From the NCBI GenBank assembly GCA_026724425.1, contig JAIUCV010000003.1, positions 55,507,088 through 55,571,087 on the forward strand: a stretch of DNA of 64,000 nt, written 5' to 3'. Position numbers and translations under genes: made by a program. Every line of letters begins with the position of its first letter. Position 1 is the first letter of the stretch. The stretch comes from Erythrophleum ivorense. Taxonomy: Eukaryota; Streptophyta; Magnoliopsida; Fabales; Fabaceae. The notes beneath the pieces are model-generated. The model made no database searches, had not been told where the DNA came from, and worked only from the letters and a program-made list of their open reading frames with translations. Positions 23,166 to 35,777 of the stretch are shown one piece after another.

Positions 23166-26100
23166 TGTCACACCCGAAAATGCGACCGCGTGGCGTCTTT
23201 AACAGAGAAATTCAATTTTCAAAATGAAATCGAAAACCGAAATTCAAAATTGAAAATATGTGTTTGTTAGATAGGGTAAGGGTTCAGGAGTCGCCACCAA
23301 AATTTTAATTTTTAAAAGGCAAAACTTTGGAAAAGCCTTTCTATTTGGAAAATGGTATGCGAACCAGAAAAATAGATTCGGGAGTCGATTGTGAGTGGGG
23401 AAGGTGTTAGGTACCCCACTACACCCGTTACTAAGAACGGTTACCCTAAGTCAGTTGTACAAAAATAAAATGGCCTAAATTCTATTTTAATTCTCCCTAC
23501 AAATCACATGCAAAATAGGAATAAAGAAATTAGAGAAAATAAAATAAAAAGTAGAAAAAAAAGGAAGTCAATTTTAAAATAAAACATAACGAAATTCAAG
23601 AATAAGAATGAAATTAAAAGGAAAAGAAAAGTTTATTTACAAGGGCGGACTTGACCTAGGATGAGAGCCTAGGGCCTACGTACCCTTTAAGAGGGATCAA
23701 AGCCCACGTAGTTCGATTTGAGATTTGGTTGATGTATTGTTTTGTTTTTTTTTTTGTTTGGCTTTTGTTTGATTTTTAATTTTTTAATTGATTTTGTTTT
23801 ATTTATTAATTTTTACTTTTGGTTTTTATTCTTTGGTTTTTTTTTAAAAAAAACAAAGAAGATAAAAATTACTTTTTCCTTTAACAAATAAAGCAATTTT
23901 GAAATTGATTGATATACTTTGATTTGTTAAAACCAAATTTAATTTTAATCTCCTTACATTTTCACTTTTTCTCTTACTTATCATTTTTTTGTTTTTCTAT
24001 CATTTCCATTTCATTTTTTTGTTTGTCTTTTCTTATTACCCCTTTTTGGTTTTTGTTTTTGTTTTTCTTTGTTTTGTTTGTTTAAGCTTTTGATTTTTTT
24101 TTTTTTGTGTTTTATTGTTGTTGTTATTATATATTTTTTCTTTTTGTTTTCGTTTTCTTCTTCTTATTTACTTATTTATTTATTTATATATATTTTAATT
24201 TTAAATGATTACACTTTTATTATATTTTTATAATTTTTTCTCTATTTTTTAGGTGAAAATAAAAATGAATAAAAATTACTTTTCCTTTTAACAAAATAAA
24301 ACGAATTTAGAGATTGGTTGATATATTTTAATTTGTTAAAAATAGATTTAATTTTTATTTTTCTTGCATTTTCAAATTTTATTCTCATTATTTTTCCAAT
24401 TTTTATTATTATTATTTTTTATTTTTTATTATTTTATTGTTTTTATTCTTGTTTTTCTTTTTCCCTTTCTTTTTTTTTTTTAAGGAAAACCCCCCTTTTT
24501 AAATACCTAGAACTTAAGTCTAAATTTCGTAAACACACATTTTTTTTTAAATCCATTTAACTTTCAAACAAAATCTTTTTTTTTCTTTTATTTCTATTCT
24601 TGTTTATCTTTTGATTTTCTTCTCTCTTTTTTTCAATTTCTCTTCTTTCTTTCTTTTTTTTTTACGACGTATTTTAATTTTTTATTTTGTTATAAGAAAA
24701 CTTGAAAACAAAACTTAAAAGTTTGGAAAAGTGAAATTAATCCCTTGCTTTTCTTATTTTGATTTTTTTCATCACATTATCCCTTTTTTGAAATTTTATT
24801 TTCTTAAAAAAAAAAGAAAATCAAATTAAATAGAGTTATTAGCTGAAGATTTATTGAAAAGTATTTTATGATTCGGCTAAATGACTAAGGAGACTTATTG
24901 TCCCACATAGTCACGGATAACCCCTATATGCCCAAGGGGATATAGAATCCCACACGGCTATTCTAACGTGTAAGTTGATGAAACAAATAAAGAAAATAAA
25001 AAGAGATAAGAGAAATGTTTACAAACCAAAAAAAAAAAAAGTAATTTGCAAGTGTGTGCCAAGTGTTCAACCATACTTGCTACATCATTCTTAAACAAAT
25101 TTACAAGAGTGGAAGGGGAAATTATACAGCTATAACTCAGTTGTTTCTTCCTTTTGGATTGGATTGACGTTTAATTCCATAGGTGCTGCCCTGCCAAACG
25201 TATGTGATTCCACTTTTTCATTCGCTTGATTGAATGATGAGAGACTCTCCACGTATGATTCCACATGTTAAACAATGAAAATAAACTGGCGTTAATAACA
25301 AAATATTAACTTAAAAGGGATAACCAACATTATATCTAATAATACATCTTGCATCAGACTCCAATAAGAAATGCAACTACAGTAGCCACTACCTTTCAGC
25401 AGTATGCTGGAGTCATATAAGATTGGCGTACCAATTGGAAGAGCAACCCCAATTAATATGAGCATGAGATAGAAAATAAATAATTACAAAAAGTCCAAAT
25501 TCAATTCCATGTACAAGAATCCAGATCTGTTATATGTACTGAGATGGAACCAATTCAGAACTTGAGCGAAACAGAACTGGTAAAATACAAAACCACAAAC
25601 TAAACAACTGGGCCAAATTTCCAATGTACCAAATGAAACCCAAGCAATCAACAAACAGAGTAAGACAGCTAAAATTCAAATCACCACATGATTATCAACA
25701 ATCGCTTGAATTTCAACATTAACGACCATCGCAAAGACTAGCACTTATCTTCCGGAAGCAAGACTTGGAGCACACAAGATTTCAGCTAATCACACTTCAT
25801 TTCCATAAACAACATTCATTTGCACAGAAATTCATATACCGTCAAAACCGTGCGCTATTTTCGAGTATAAACTCAGTTATACACATGCAACTAATACAAA
25901 ATTTCCATTCTATTAATCAATGGTTCATCAAAATTTACAGAGGAACAATATCATGCACGGTTTACAACAGGTTCATGGCGAGCAGAGGTTCAGAACCTCA
26001 TGTCCTGAAGCCAACCATTAAACCGAAGCACACATGAAACTCTCACCAGAAACATTGTCAATTAGCCTCCTATCCTAACATGGACGAATGAAAAATAAAC

Positions 26101-27751
26101 CCATCTTCCTCACATACGATTTAATAGGCTACATTTACTAAATTCAGCAAAGGCAGAGACTATGAAATCACTGGACAGATTCAGAATGCAATCATGAAAC
26201 TCAAGGAATCAATCACAATAACAGGGATTAACGTAGGGAATGTATAAAGATTTCAGAGAACCTTTTCAAACCCATGCTCTCAACATACGATCTCAGCCAA
26301 TCAGTAAAATCAAGATCGAAACCAAATCTAACCCATTAACCTTTGAAACAGACCCTAACAAAGAAAGACATAGGAGCAGAAGGTTACGAAAAGCTTACTT
26401 CTGAGGCTGTCTCGCTCTCAATCTTTACTTCTTCGTGTTTTTACTCTCGGCCCCTCCCTCGGCCTAGCTCCTCCGTGGATTCGGGAAGAGGCATGCCGGG
26501 GGGGGGGGGGAGAATCTCCTTTGGTCCCGTCTCTCTGCCTCAGAGCGTCTGTCTCTTTTCATTTCCGGATCTCTAATCGCGCATCTCCTCTGCTACCTCT
26601 GACCCGAAAATCTTCAGCTCCTCTCTCTGTATCTCTCACCCATTCTCAGTCACCCCTTCGGATTTCCTCCTGCCTGCCTCCTCCCCTTCTCTCTTCCTCT
26701 CTCGATCCCAAACAGAAAACCCTAATCTTTTCTTTTCCTTTTTTTCGATTCGGGAAAACTCCCTCGGGTCTCGCCTTCTCCGCCTCACTCGTGCTCTCTT
26801 CTCTCACTTCTGGTTCTTCGTCTCCAAAGTCACAGATGCCCCTTCCCCCTTTTCGATTCGAAATCCCCTTTTCATCGTGCGTCTCTAGGTTTTTCTCCCC
26901 AGCCGCCTGCTTCTCTCTGTCTCTCCCAGCTTTCATCCCTCTGTATCCTATGCGTTGCGTTTTCTTTTTCTCTCTCTGATGTCCCCTTCCTTCTGCGTCT
27001 GTCCGCGTCTCTGCCTCTCTGTGTCTGTGCCTCTTTTGCGTTTGTGTGTGTCAGAGGATCCAATAGAGCCGGGGACCAGGAGGCACCGGGTAGGGTTTCT
27101 TTGGATTCGGGTTAGGCATAGGATTTTGTTAGATCCGGATTGGGCCTATTTTTTTTGGGTTTAAATTTTTGGTTTGGGCTTAGGATTGGGTTGAAAGCCT
27201 TTTTTTTTTATACTTTGATATTTTAGCTAATTTTGGACTCTTATTTTTTTTGGACTCTTTGTTTTTTTTGATTTTTTTTTTGGCTTGGGCTCTTCTAAAT
27301 TAAGTTTTAGAATATTAATCCCTTTTTTTTGTTTCCTTTATATATATATATATATATATATACTATTTTGGTTTTTTTTAATCTTTTTTGATGATTTTTT
27401 TTGTTTTTCATTTTGTTTTAATTATTATTATTTTTTGGTGTTTTTTTATTTATTTGTCTTTAGCCCTTTTTTTATTTTACTTTTTTTAATTCATTTTTCT
27501 AGTCTCTTTTTTTTCATTTTTTTTTTCTAATTCCATTTATTTTGAATTTTTGTTACTCCCTCCTTGATTTTCCTTTTGTTTTAATTTTAGATTAAAGGGC
27601 TTTTACTTCTTTTTTTATTTTATTTTTAATTTTTTTTATTTTTTTTAGTTTTTTAAACTAAAGGAACTTATTTAATTTTTTTTTTTATTTTTTTATTTTT
27701 TTATTTTTTATTAGTTTTTGGAGTATGCCTGGACAAAATACGGTGTTTACA
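23166..27751. repeat. 5' LTR of the large-LTR element
   Basis: Runs from TGTCACACCC to GTTTACA. It includes long T-rich tracts (23740-24840, 27170-27720), a block at 25060-26400 with ordinary composition, a C/T-rich block at 26400-27060 with many CG dinucleotides and a run of about 13 G at 26500, and a TA microsatellite at about 27340-27361. The C/T-rich block read on the minus strand resembles a 5' leader ending in a donor (cagaag|taagct). No protein family is recognised in it. A nested insertion inside the LTR is not excluded. Confidence 0.5.
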
Positions 27752-28045
27752 GTTGCCCCTCTTTACTTGTTTCTTAGGCAAAGAAATTAAAATGTAATTT
27801 TTGATATTTTTTGCATAAGAAATAAGTAAAGATAAGAACACGTATTTTGTCTGGGGTGATTTAACTGCCTTCCAACAATATATAAAAGGAAAGAGCAACC
27901 CAAACAAAATATGGTGTTTACAAGTTGCCCCTCTTTACTTATTCTTTAAGTAAGGAGATCGAAAATGTAATTTTTGACATCCTTAGCTTAAGAATAAGTA
28001 AAGACGTAAACATATATTTTGTTTGGGGAGCTAATAGATCAAAGG
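27752..28045. repeat. Two tandem hairpin-forming repeats after the LTR
   Basis: Two diverged copies of a ~170-bp unit starting at the LTR end ('gttgcccctctttactt') lie at about 27745-27900 and 27915-28045. Each contains an inverted repeat. In copy 1, arms 27760-27782 and 27811-27832 share TCTTTACTT-x-TTTCTTA. In copy 2, arms 27932-27954 and 27982-28004 share TCTTTACTTATTCTT(T)AAG. The loops are about 28 bases. The copies differ in the stem, but the difference appears on both arms. Confidence 0.65.
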
Positions 28046-28154
28046 GAATTGATTTACCTGAAGGTGCTGGAACTTGATAAAAGATGCTTGCAAGTACAAG
28101 ATCTTTAAAGGCATGCTCAATTTATACAAGATTTTTGGATGCTTGGTGTATGTA

Positions 28155-28832
28155 GGGCTTTTGGGGGACTTTGGATGCTTGTTCAAGCAGGATTTTTATA
28201 GGTGCCTGTTCTGGCAAGACTTAAAGATGCCTATTCTAGTAGGACTTTGGACACCTGTTCTGGCAGGACTTTTATCGGTGCCTATTATGATAGGACTTTG
28301 GATGCCTATTCTTCGTAGGACTTAAGATGCCTGTTCTCCACAGGACTTTGGGGTGCTTATTCTTCGTAAGACTTTGGGTGCCTATTCTGCGTAGGACTTA
28401 AGATGCCTGTTCTCCACAGGACTTTGAGATGCCTATTCTTCGTAGGACTTTGGGTGCCTATTCTGCGTAGGACTTTGGTGCCTATTCTTGGCAGGACTTT
28501 GAGTGCCTATTCTTCGTAGGACTTTGGGTGCCTATTCTGCGTAGGACTTAAGATGCCTGTTCTCTGTAGGACTTAAAATGCCTGTTCTCCGCAGGACTTT
28601 GGGGTGCCTATTCTTCGTAGGACTTTGGGTGCCTATTCTGCGTAGGACTTAAGATGCCTGTTCTCCATAGGACTTAAAATGCCTGTTCTCCGAAAGACTT
28701 TGGGATGCCTATTCTTCGTAAGACTTTGGGTGCCTATTCTGCATAGGACTTTGGTGCCTGTTCTCCGCAGGACTTTGGGTGCCTATTCTGCGTAGGACTT
28801 TGGTTGGTGCCTGTTCTTCGCAGGACTCTTTG
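28155..28832. repeat. Minisatellite, about 27 units of 24-28 bp
   Basis: Units have the form TRTTCTNCGYAGGACTTNRG-RTGCC, most of them 25 bp. Three main variants (TATTCTTCG..., TATTCTGCG..., TGTTCTCC...) alternate in order, so the array has a higher-order period. The four-unit blocks at about 28500-28602 and 28603-28705 are nearly identical. The left-most units are the most diverged. The right end runs into the truncated LTR at a shared GGACT. It is noncoding. Confidence 0.85.
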
Positions 28833-29322
28833 TTTTTTTTTATTTTTTTTTTGGCTTGGGCTCTCCTAAATTAAGTTTTAGAATATTAATCCTTTTTTTT
28901 TTGTTTCCTTTATATATATATATATATATATATATACTATTTTGGTTTTTTTTTAATCTTTTTTGATGATTTTTTTTGTTTTTCATTTTGTTTTAATTAT
29001 TATTATTATTTTGGTGTTTTTTTATTTATTTGTCTTTAGCCCTTTTTTTATTTTACTTTTTTTTAATTCATTTTTCTAGTCTTTTTTTTTCATTTTGTTT
29101 TTCTAATTCCATTTATTTTGAATTTTTGTTACTCCCTCTTTGATTTTTCTTTTGTTTTAATTTTAGATTAAAGGGCTTTTTGCTTCTTCTTTTTTATTTT
29201 ATTTTTAAGTTTATTTTTATTTTTTTTTAGTTTTTTAAACTAAAGGAACTTATTTGATTTTTTTTATTTTTTTATTTTTTATTAGTTTTTGGAGTATGCC
29301 TGGACAAAATACGGTGTTTACA
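28823..29322. repeat. Truncated 3' LTR of the large-LTR element
   Basis: The 500 bp match 27252-27751 with a few small length changes in the T runs and the TA microsatellite (about 28914-28936), ending in the same GGTGTTTACA. It is followed directly by the target duplication ACTGG. Confidence 0.75.
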
Positions 29323-30870
29323 ACTGGTAAAGCTCTTCTGGTGTACATTTTCCAACAACAGTGAGCCCGGACTTTAACAAATTCGTTTAGGAAGGTTTTA
29401 GCTCTAATTTGAGTGATTCCAAAGACATTTTATTAAATTAGGAATCTAAATTTTATAATGGAAACGACGATTATAAAAAAGGAGTTGAAACGAAGCTAAA
29501 ACGAAATTACCATTACGAAAGGATGAAATTAGAATTTTTAAAAAAGTTTGTTTCTTGAAACTTCCATACATTTCTCCCCTTTTTCTCCTCTCATATAGCA
29601 CGACTTTCTTCTGCCTAAAATACAGAAAAGGACCAGCTCTCTTAGGGGCACAAGAAGAGGAGAGAAAGGAAGGAAGAAACCAAGGAAAATGTGAAGAATT
29701 TCATGGAATTTCATGTTTCTCCTTCTTCTAATCTTGTTCCTCTCCTTCTTAACTCCCTTTCCATGGTTTATCTAAATGAATTGATTCTATTTTGAGTCCA
29801 AAACAAGGAGAAGCAGTTCAAATTGCTTAAGGAGAAGAAAGCCAAGGAGAAAAAGTCTTGAAACCAAGCTTGAATCTAAAGTATTTCATGGTTTTGTTGT
29901 TTCTCTTCTTTGCTTCTTCCTTATGCATAATTTCGGCCAAACCAGAACCATATGAGGAGGGTTTTCTATCCAAAAACAAGAGAAGAACTACGGTTTTAGA
30001 CCATGAGAAAGAGGAATATGGCAAGAAATTTCAAGAAAAATTAATAGAAATCAAGATAGGAAAGTGTAGTATTCTTTAGGGTTTTGTGAAATCTAATTTT
30101 GTGTGAGTGTTTCCTTGACTGTTTGGGTGTTCCTTGAGCTCCTAAGACTTTTATAAATCCTCCCAAGTGGCTCTCCCATCAAGGAAAAATCAAGAACCTT
30201 ATGAACCCTATTCTTATCCATAGGTTCGGTCAAGCTAGGTTCATTGGGTTAAGGGATGTTTTAATTTATTCTAGTCTTGGTTTGAGACTTTATATGATGT
30301 TAGAAGATTGGAGAAACCATTGGGAAGAATTTAAGAGCCATGGATTGAGAGATGGGACAATGGTATCTATAATGGTACTTTGTAAAGCAACTTGATTTTA
30401 AGCTTGTATAAATGATTATGTGAGGGCTTCAAGAACTTTGAATGAGGCCAAGAGGTCTAGAAATGGAAATAAATAGGAGCCTAGAGCTTGAATTGGGAAG
30501 GTTGCTTTAATAGGCTATTTATAGAACCATTAGGCCACTTATGAAATCAAGTGTGCATTTAAGAATATAATTAGTGTCTTGGCTTGTTTCTAGTGCATAA
30601 TTGTGTGTTAATTATGATGTTTAAGTCAAGAGAACCTTACTCCACTTAGGTCTTCTTGTGTAATCGAGAAAGGGAAGGAACAAATTAAGTAAAGCTTGCA
30701 TCAAGTTAAAGGTAGCTCTCCACCTCATTCTCCTTGTATTCTTATGCATGTGTATGTCTTTGTGTGCATGTATGTGTTTGTGACTTAAGAACATGCCACT
30801 TGATATCTTGAATTTGCATTGATACCAATGTGCATTCTTGAATGGTTTTAGTTGTAAAATTGGCTCATAA

Positions 30871-31056
30871 GGGTGAGGTGATACCAAAAGTCCTTTAGTG
30901 AAAGTGAGGAAATGTCAAAAGTCTCATGGCATGGGGTGAGACAAGGTCAAAAGTCTCGTGGATGGGTGAGGCAAGTCAAAAGTCTCTAAGCCAAGGGTGA
31001 AGGAAATCCAAAAGTCTAAGAATTAGGGTGAGACAAAATCAAAAGTCCTTAGAGCA
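30871..31056. repeat. Minisatellite, six units of about 30-31 bp
   Basis: Six imperfect units of the form GGGTGAGRCAARNTCAAAAGTCT plus a variable 6-9-base tail follow one another. They are diverged and noncoding, inside the older LTR-like sequence. Confidence 0.75.
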
Positions 31057-32350
31057 TGTTTTTAAATTGTGAATGAATTGGTGGCATGAAAGTATATATT
31101 TATGCATGTTAATGTTGAGACATGTTCTAAAAGTGTGCCTTTGATATATGTATGCCTTGAATGTATGTGTGAATGGGTGTGTGAGCAATTAAGATTCTAG
31201 GAATCTCACTCTCCCTTCCCTCCTTCATCTTAACATTGCTTAGGTGGCACTTAAGAAGGGAGAAACGCAAGTCAAGGACCTTAAGAGACTAATATTTGAT
31301 CATCATGTAGTTATTTCGTGTTTGAATGTCAAAATGATTATATATATGTTATTTTTGAGATATAAGACCTTGAGCAAATGTAAAATGATGTATAAATATC
31401 GTATGAACTTTTGATAGCATCAAAGTAATATAAATATGTAAATTGCTTCTTTCGTGGCTTATGTGAATTAGTGTATGAATAGATGTGGGATAGCCAAATT
31501 GAGATGCATAGTATTTAGGACCACTTGGGCAGTTTATATAAGTCATATTTATGTTTTTAAACTTGCCCAAGAGATGCCAAACACTAAAGAGAGCCATTTG
31601 GACCAAAGAGTTGCATTATGAGAGACAAAATTGACCATATTGTGAGCCTATGTCACTTATGCATCTAGAGCTTGTTGAGACCTTTTTGAACAGTTAAAGT
31701 GGATAATATTTGGAGGTCTACAAAATTTTTGGTGAATTTTTGAAATTGACAAATTTTTTGGTTTTTGGTTAGTGTACTGTTTATCTGGTCCGAATTTTGA
31801 TTTGTATCAATCATGGGACAAACGAAATCCAATTGCCATGAAATTTTACAATAAGAAACTAGACCTTCCCAATAACCTATGCCAATTGGAAGCGTCTCAT
31901 TTGGATGTCTAGAGAGGGAGATATGAATTTTTGAAATTGCTATTCTATTTTAGATGCACTTCCAGACCTATGTTACTGTTTGATTAATTCTCCGGGTCTG
32001 AATGCTCTTAGATTAGTTTCGAACTATTTTTTCTCTCTAGTTAACATCTGTAACTTTCCAAATTGGTTTAGTATAAATGAATTAGATTTTCATGGAATTA
32101 ATTATGAATTTTCAAAATTTATATCAGTAACTTATATCAGATTTCTGAATAACTCAACTTCCCTGCCTTTCTATTGTCAAACATGGTCTAGATGAGATTT
32201 TCGTGGTTGGGAATTATTTTTAATGTAAAGTTGTCATCCAAAGCTTTCCAGAAAGCTACAATTTGTATGATTTTGATTTTTTTAGAATTAGTTATGATTT
32301 TTTAAAATTGCCTCAAATTCTGCTATCCTGGAACCTAAGGCAAAATGTGA

Positions 32351-33068
32351 TTATTTTGGGGTTTTTGACTCTTGATCCGTGGTTTGTGCTAAGTTTTGAA
32401 AATGTTATGATTTGTATGAATGGAAAATAATCAGAGAATATTGTTGATGAGTTCATGGGGATCCAGAGATGCGAAATGAAAAATTTATTTGTTACGCAAC
32501 ACAACGCAATTTAATTCATTATTTTAATACATTTTTTGAAATTTCTTTGATGAATTGTATAATCCCACTTGCAAGAAAGGGGATCAATGTTAGAAATAAT
32601 ATGGTGTTACAAAAAGAACTTGCATTGGGACTATGTTATGACCTTGATCCAGGATACATGTTTATACAATGTTTGCCTAAAATTACTTTCACATTTAAAT
32701 TTCAGCATAGAAATGTTTTAAGTAGTTTTCTTTTCAGATGCGCCCTCACTCAGAGAACACTTCATCTAACAGAAAGACATTTTCCAAGGAGAGTGAGGGA
32801 CACTACAGCCCTTTTTCAAATGCATATAATTATTAAAATTTATCCCCTTTTTCTTCTATATTCTTTTAATAGGAGAATTATATAATACTACTAATCAGTA
32901 GTTGTACTACTCAATTGATGATATTATTATAATCAAAATGCAACATATAATAATTAATCAGACTACTAACTAGGATAACCATTAAAACTTTCGTTGTCTA
33001 ATTATACCATCCCCTTGGGAGACCCATAAATTCTAAGCAAAATAAAAATACTTCTGTAGCAAACTAGC

Positions 33069-33107
<39 letters not shown>

Positions 33108-33242
33108 CACATTTGTCTTCATCTTCTCCCCATCTTTCTCTGCTATCAGGTTCGGGATTTCTATTTTCAAATATTAACATTTAAAATTGCCTACAAACAT
33201 CAAACTGCTACTGACACTGCTCACAAATACATAAAGCATCTT
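32351..33242. other. Spacer with AT microsatellite
   Basis: The 138-codon frame at 32469-32885 has no recognisable family and is probably chance. A perfect AT dinucleotide run lies at about 33073-33103. Sequence near 33110-33240 may be the 3' flank of the minus-strand SUMO-protease locus. Confidence 0.4.
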
Positions 33243-35476
33243 TTATTTGAACAGGTTTCTTGTGATTAGTTTTTCACATCCAGAATGAGTGAAACTTTGC
33301 CTTTTGGCACCACCTTGATCATCAGATTCATATGTATTCTCTTCCTTGCTAACTAAAGTATCGTCTTAAAGATTGATGTTCTGAGCCAAATCAAAATTCA
33401 AATGGTTTACTGAACTCACATTTCCCAGGAAGGAAGAAGGACATTTCCCACTCACATCATCTGGAAGGCTAGATCCTCCAACTTTCTCAGGAAGCCAGTG
33501 TTCACGAGATTGTGTCAAATAAATTCAAGCGTAATCTAGTGGATACTCTAGAATACGAGCATACCTCTACAGATTCCAACAAATTTGCAGTATGAGAATT
33601 TTCTTTTGCTGATCATGACACAGCAGCTTCCTCAGCAGCCTCTTCAGTTTCCTGCTTTTAAGCAAATATGAGACATTCTTTAGTTAAACTCGAAACATTA
33701 TTTTGAGTAAAATGCCCATCGGTTCAAGACTTTTAAGTTAACTTAACTGCTCTAAGCAGATCCAAAACTTGGCATACCCTTTCATTTATTAATTTATCAA
33801 AAAGGAGGGAAAAGAAAACCATAATCAAGGAAACTGAGAACTATTCATCTACGCACAAGGATTATGGACTCACTACTTTCTAGCCTTTTTGAAACGATAC
33901 ACTGGGCATTGCTATTTGCTACAGTTCCCCAAGATGTGATTATGAGATGAGGTAATGTGGCAATCTTGAGACTTAAAAAATTTTACTCAACTACAGATTG
34001 ATCCATACATCAAATTAAACATCGCTTCTGCTTGTGACAGGCCAGGTTAAGCCAACCTGTTTTGACAGTGAGACAATGTTAATTCTTTCACAGTTCTTAT
34101 AAGGAACAGGCCAGCTACAGATTGCATTTGCCCAAGATAATCTCAGCATTAATACAGAACAGACAGCAATAAAAAGAAATTATTTAAAAAGGATAAAGAG
34201 TATTAAGTTGAAACCCAAAACTAGCTTAGACATGTGTGCATGTATTTAAATAGTTTGCTTGTAATTGAGTCCTTATATTTTACATTTATTTACAATATTG
34301 TCCCTGCCTTTACCTCACTTTTAACTCTGTCACCAAATTCCCTTATGTGGCTTACAGAGGCTCACATGGCTTTATAACGTCTAAGTTGACATTCAAGCAA
34401 CACAAGTAGGCTCTGACTTAGCTATCCTTCCCTCCAAATTTTATTTGCTATCACATGGCTATTTAAGTATGATGAACTAGGATTATGGTTCTAGGTGGAT
34501 GATGTTTTGTGCTCTGACATCAAATTGAAAGATTGAACAAAAAAAAATGGGGATAGCAATGAGACAAAGACACAGAGGTCTCAAATCAATATTATTTAAC
34601 ACGGACCTCTCTTTATATAAGACTATGACTACCGAATGACACTTACACCATTTAGATTACTTAGATACATAACATGAACTGGTTTGAGGGCAGGGCTACT
34701 GGCATTCCTGATCATCTACTCATAGTCCCTTCTAACAAATTATAATTAAATATTTTACAAAGACCCCTAATTAAGTTGTTGTAACCAAGTTGACAACATG
34801 GCCAATTGACATGACACTAGTAAAGGAGCAACTACCTAATCACAAAACATATAGATAGTACTTTAAAAAAAAATGTCATATGACTCCACATGTTCTTAAA
34901 TTCAACATTTTTTAATCAACAGCTAAAAACTATATAATAGCATTTTGGAAAAAGATATAAAAATGCAAAATCAATATATTGCTTACAAAAGTTTATCTCC
35001 TTCATATAATAAATTTAAAAGCAAAAGCAGTTGTGACTAACTAGGTGTGTCAATATACAGTAGTGTAAATTAATCAGGTATTTGATACATACGTGATATA
35101 TATATATAAATTATGATTAGTTATGAGGGTGCATAATATTCAAAGTACCTCCATAGGTAACTCAAAGCCCCTTTGAGAAGTTTCCATCTGTGAACAACAA
35201 GCAGAAGATGAATTTATAATTGCCTCTTGCAAGTCCTTGAAAACAAGACTTGGTTCTCTGAAGCAAGCAGCTCTTACAGGGCAAGTTTCTGAGAACAGAA
35301 TAGCAGTCTTCAACTCAGCAGTGGCACTGGTTGGATTCTTGTCCCTAAAAGGTACCTCTACCTGCTGCCTCATACTTTTGCTAATGCAATCAGTGGCAGA
35401 TGCTTCAAGAAAACTGTCTTCAAAGATATCATAAATTAACTTCTGATGATGAACACGTTTCAAATTTATGATGTAG

Positions 35477-35753
35477 TGTTACAGTTAGTCTCTTTGAAGA
35501 GGGATAATTTAGTCTTTACCTGTGTGGGCAAGGTTGTATTTGTATTTTTCTTCCAACTATCTTCTGTTAGCGTTTGTGGGTTGTTGGCCGAGTCGTTTAT
35601 AGCGTGTAGTGGAGTCGGCTCAGGCATGCGAATTGTGATCATCCTTATTCCTATCTCATTTTTTGTCTCTTTGCTTCTCTCTCTCTTTCACCTCTCTCTC
35701 CTTTGTTTTCTCTTTCTCACTGAACTCTTTTATGTGGATTTGCAGGTCTATCA
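35477..35753 (+). repeat. 5' LTR of Ty3 element 1
   Basis: Starts TGTTACAG, ends TCTATCA. Preceded by the duplication TGTAG. Confidence 0.9.
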
Positions 35754-35777
35754 TCTAGTATCAGAGCACCAATCCTC

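Larger units (their letters stand above)
23166..29322. mobile_element. Large-LTR (LARD-like) element, internally deleted
   Basis: A 6,157-bp unit begins TGTCACACCCG and ends GGTGTTTACA. It is flanked by the 5-bp direct repeats ACTGG at 23161-23165 and 29323-29327, as expected for an integrated LTR retroelement. The last 500 bp (28823-29322) repeat 27252-27751 almost exactly, so 23166-27751 reads as a full 5' LTR of about 4.6 kb, 27752-28822 as what is left of the interior, and 28823-29322 as a 3' LTR that has lost its first ~4.1 kb. No gag or pol similarity is seen. The 5' part ('ggagtcgccaccaaaatttt', 'gtgttaggtaccccact') belongs to a phrase common in LTRs of many dicots. It could also be read as a solo LTR with a later partial duplication. 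Confidence 0.65.
22851..32350. repeat. Older LTR-like repeat that received the 23166-29322 insertion
   Basis: The flanks of the younger element (22851-23160 and 29328-32350) have a shared style. The left part begins TGTAACAAACGATCAG. The right part is noncoding with scattered open frames, a poly-purine/pyrimidine stretch at 29570-29880, a 30-31-bp minisatellite at 30871-31056, and repeated 'gtatgattttgatttttttagaattagttatgaattt' type phrases at 31720-32350. This looks like an old long LTR or LARD-like unit, but no terminal pair or target duplication could be placed, so the limits are tentative. Confidence 0.3.

Noticed and set aside
24318..24560. Poly-Phe/Ile/Leu open frames here and at 27285-27530 that look like membrane segments
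   Set aside because: They are translations of T-rich LTR tracts.
26521..26979. 152-codon open frame, Ser/Pro-rich
   Set aside because: It comes from a C/T-rich low-complexity block; the opposite strand is equally open and no family fits.
28155..28832. Regular 25-bp repeats resembling a CRISPR array
   Set aside because: Units are contiguous variants without unique spacers, and the host is a plant; it is a minisatellite.
32469..32885. 138-codon open frame
   Set aside because: AT-rich codon use, no recognisable domain, poor start context; probably chance.
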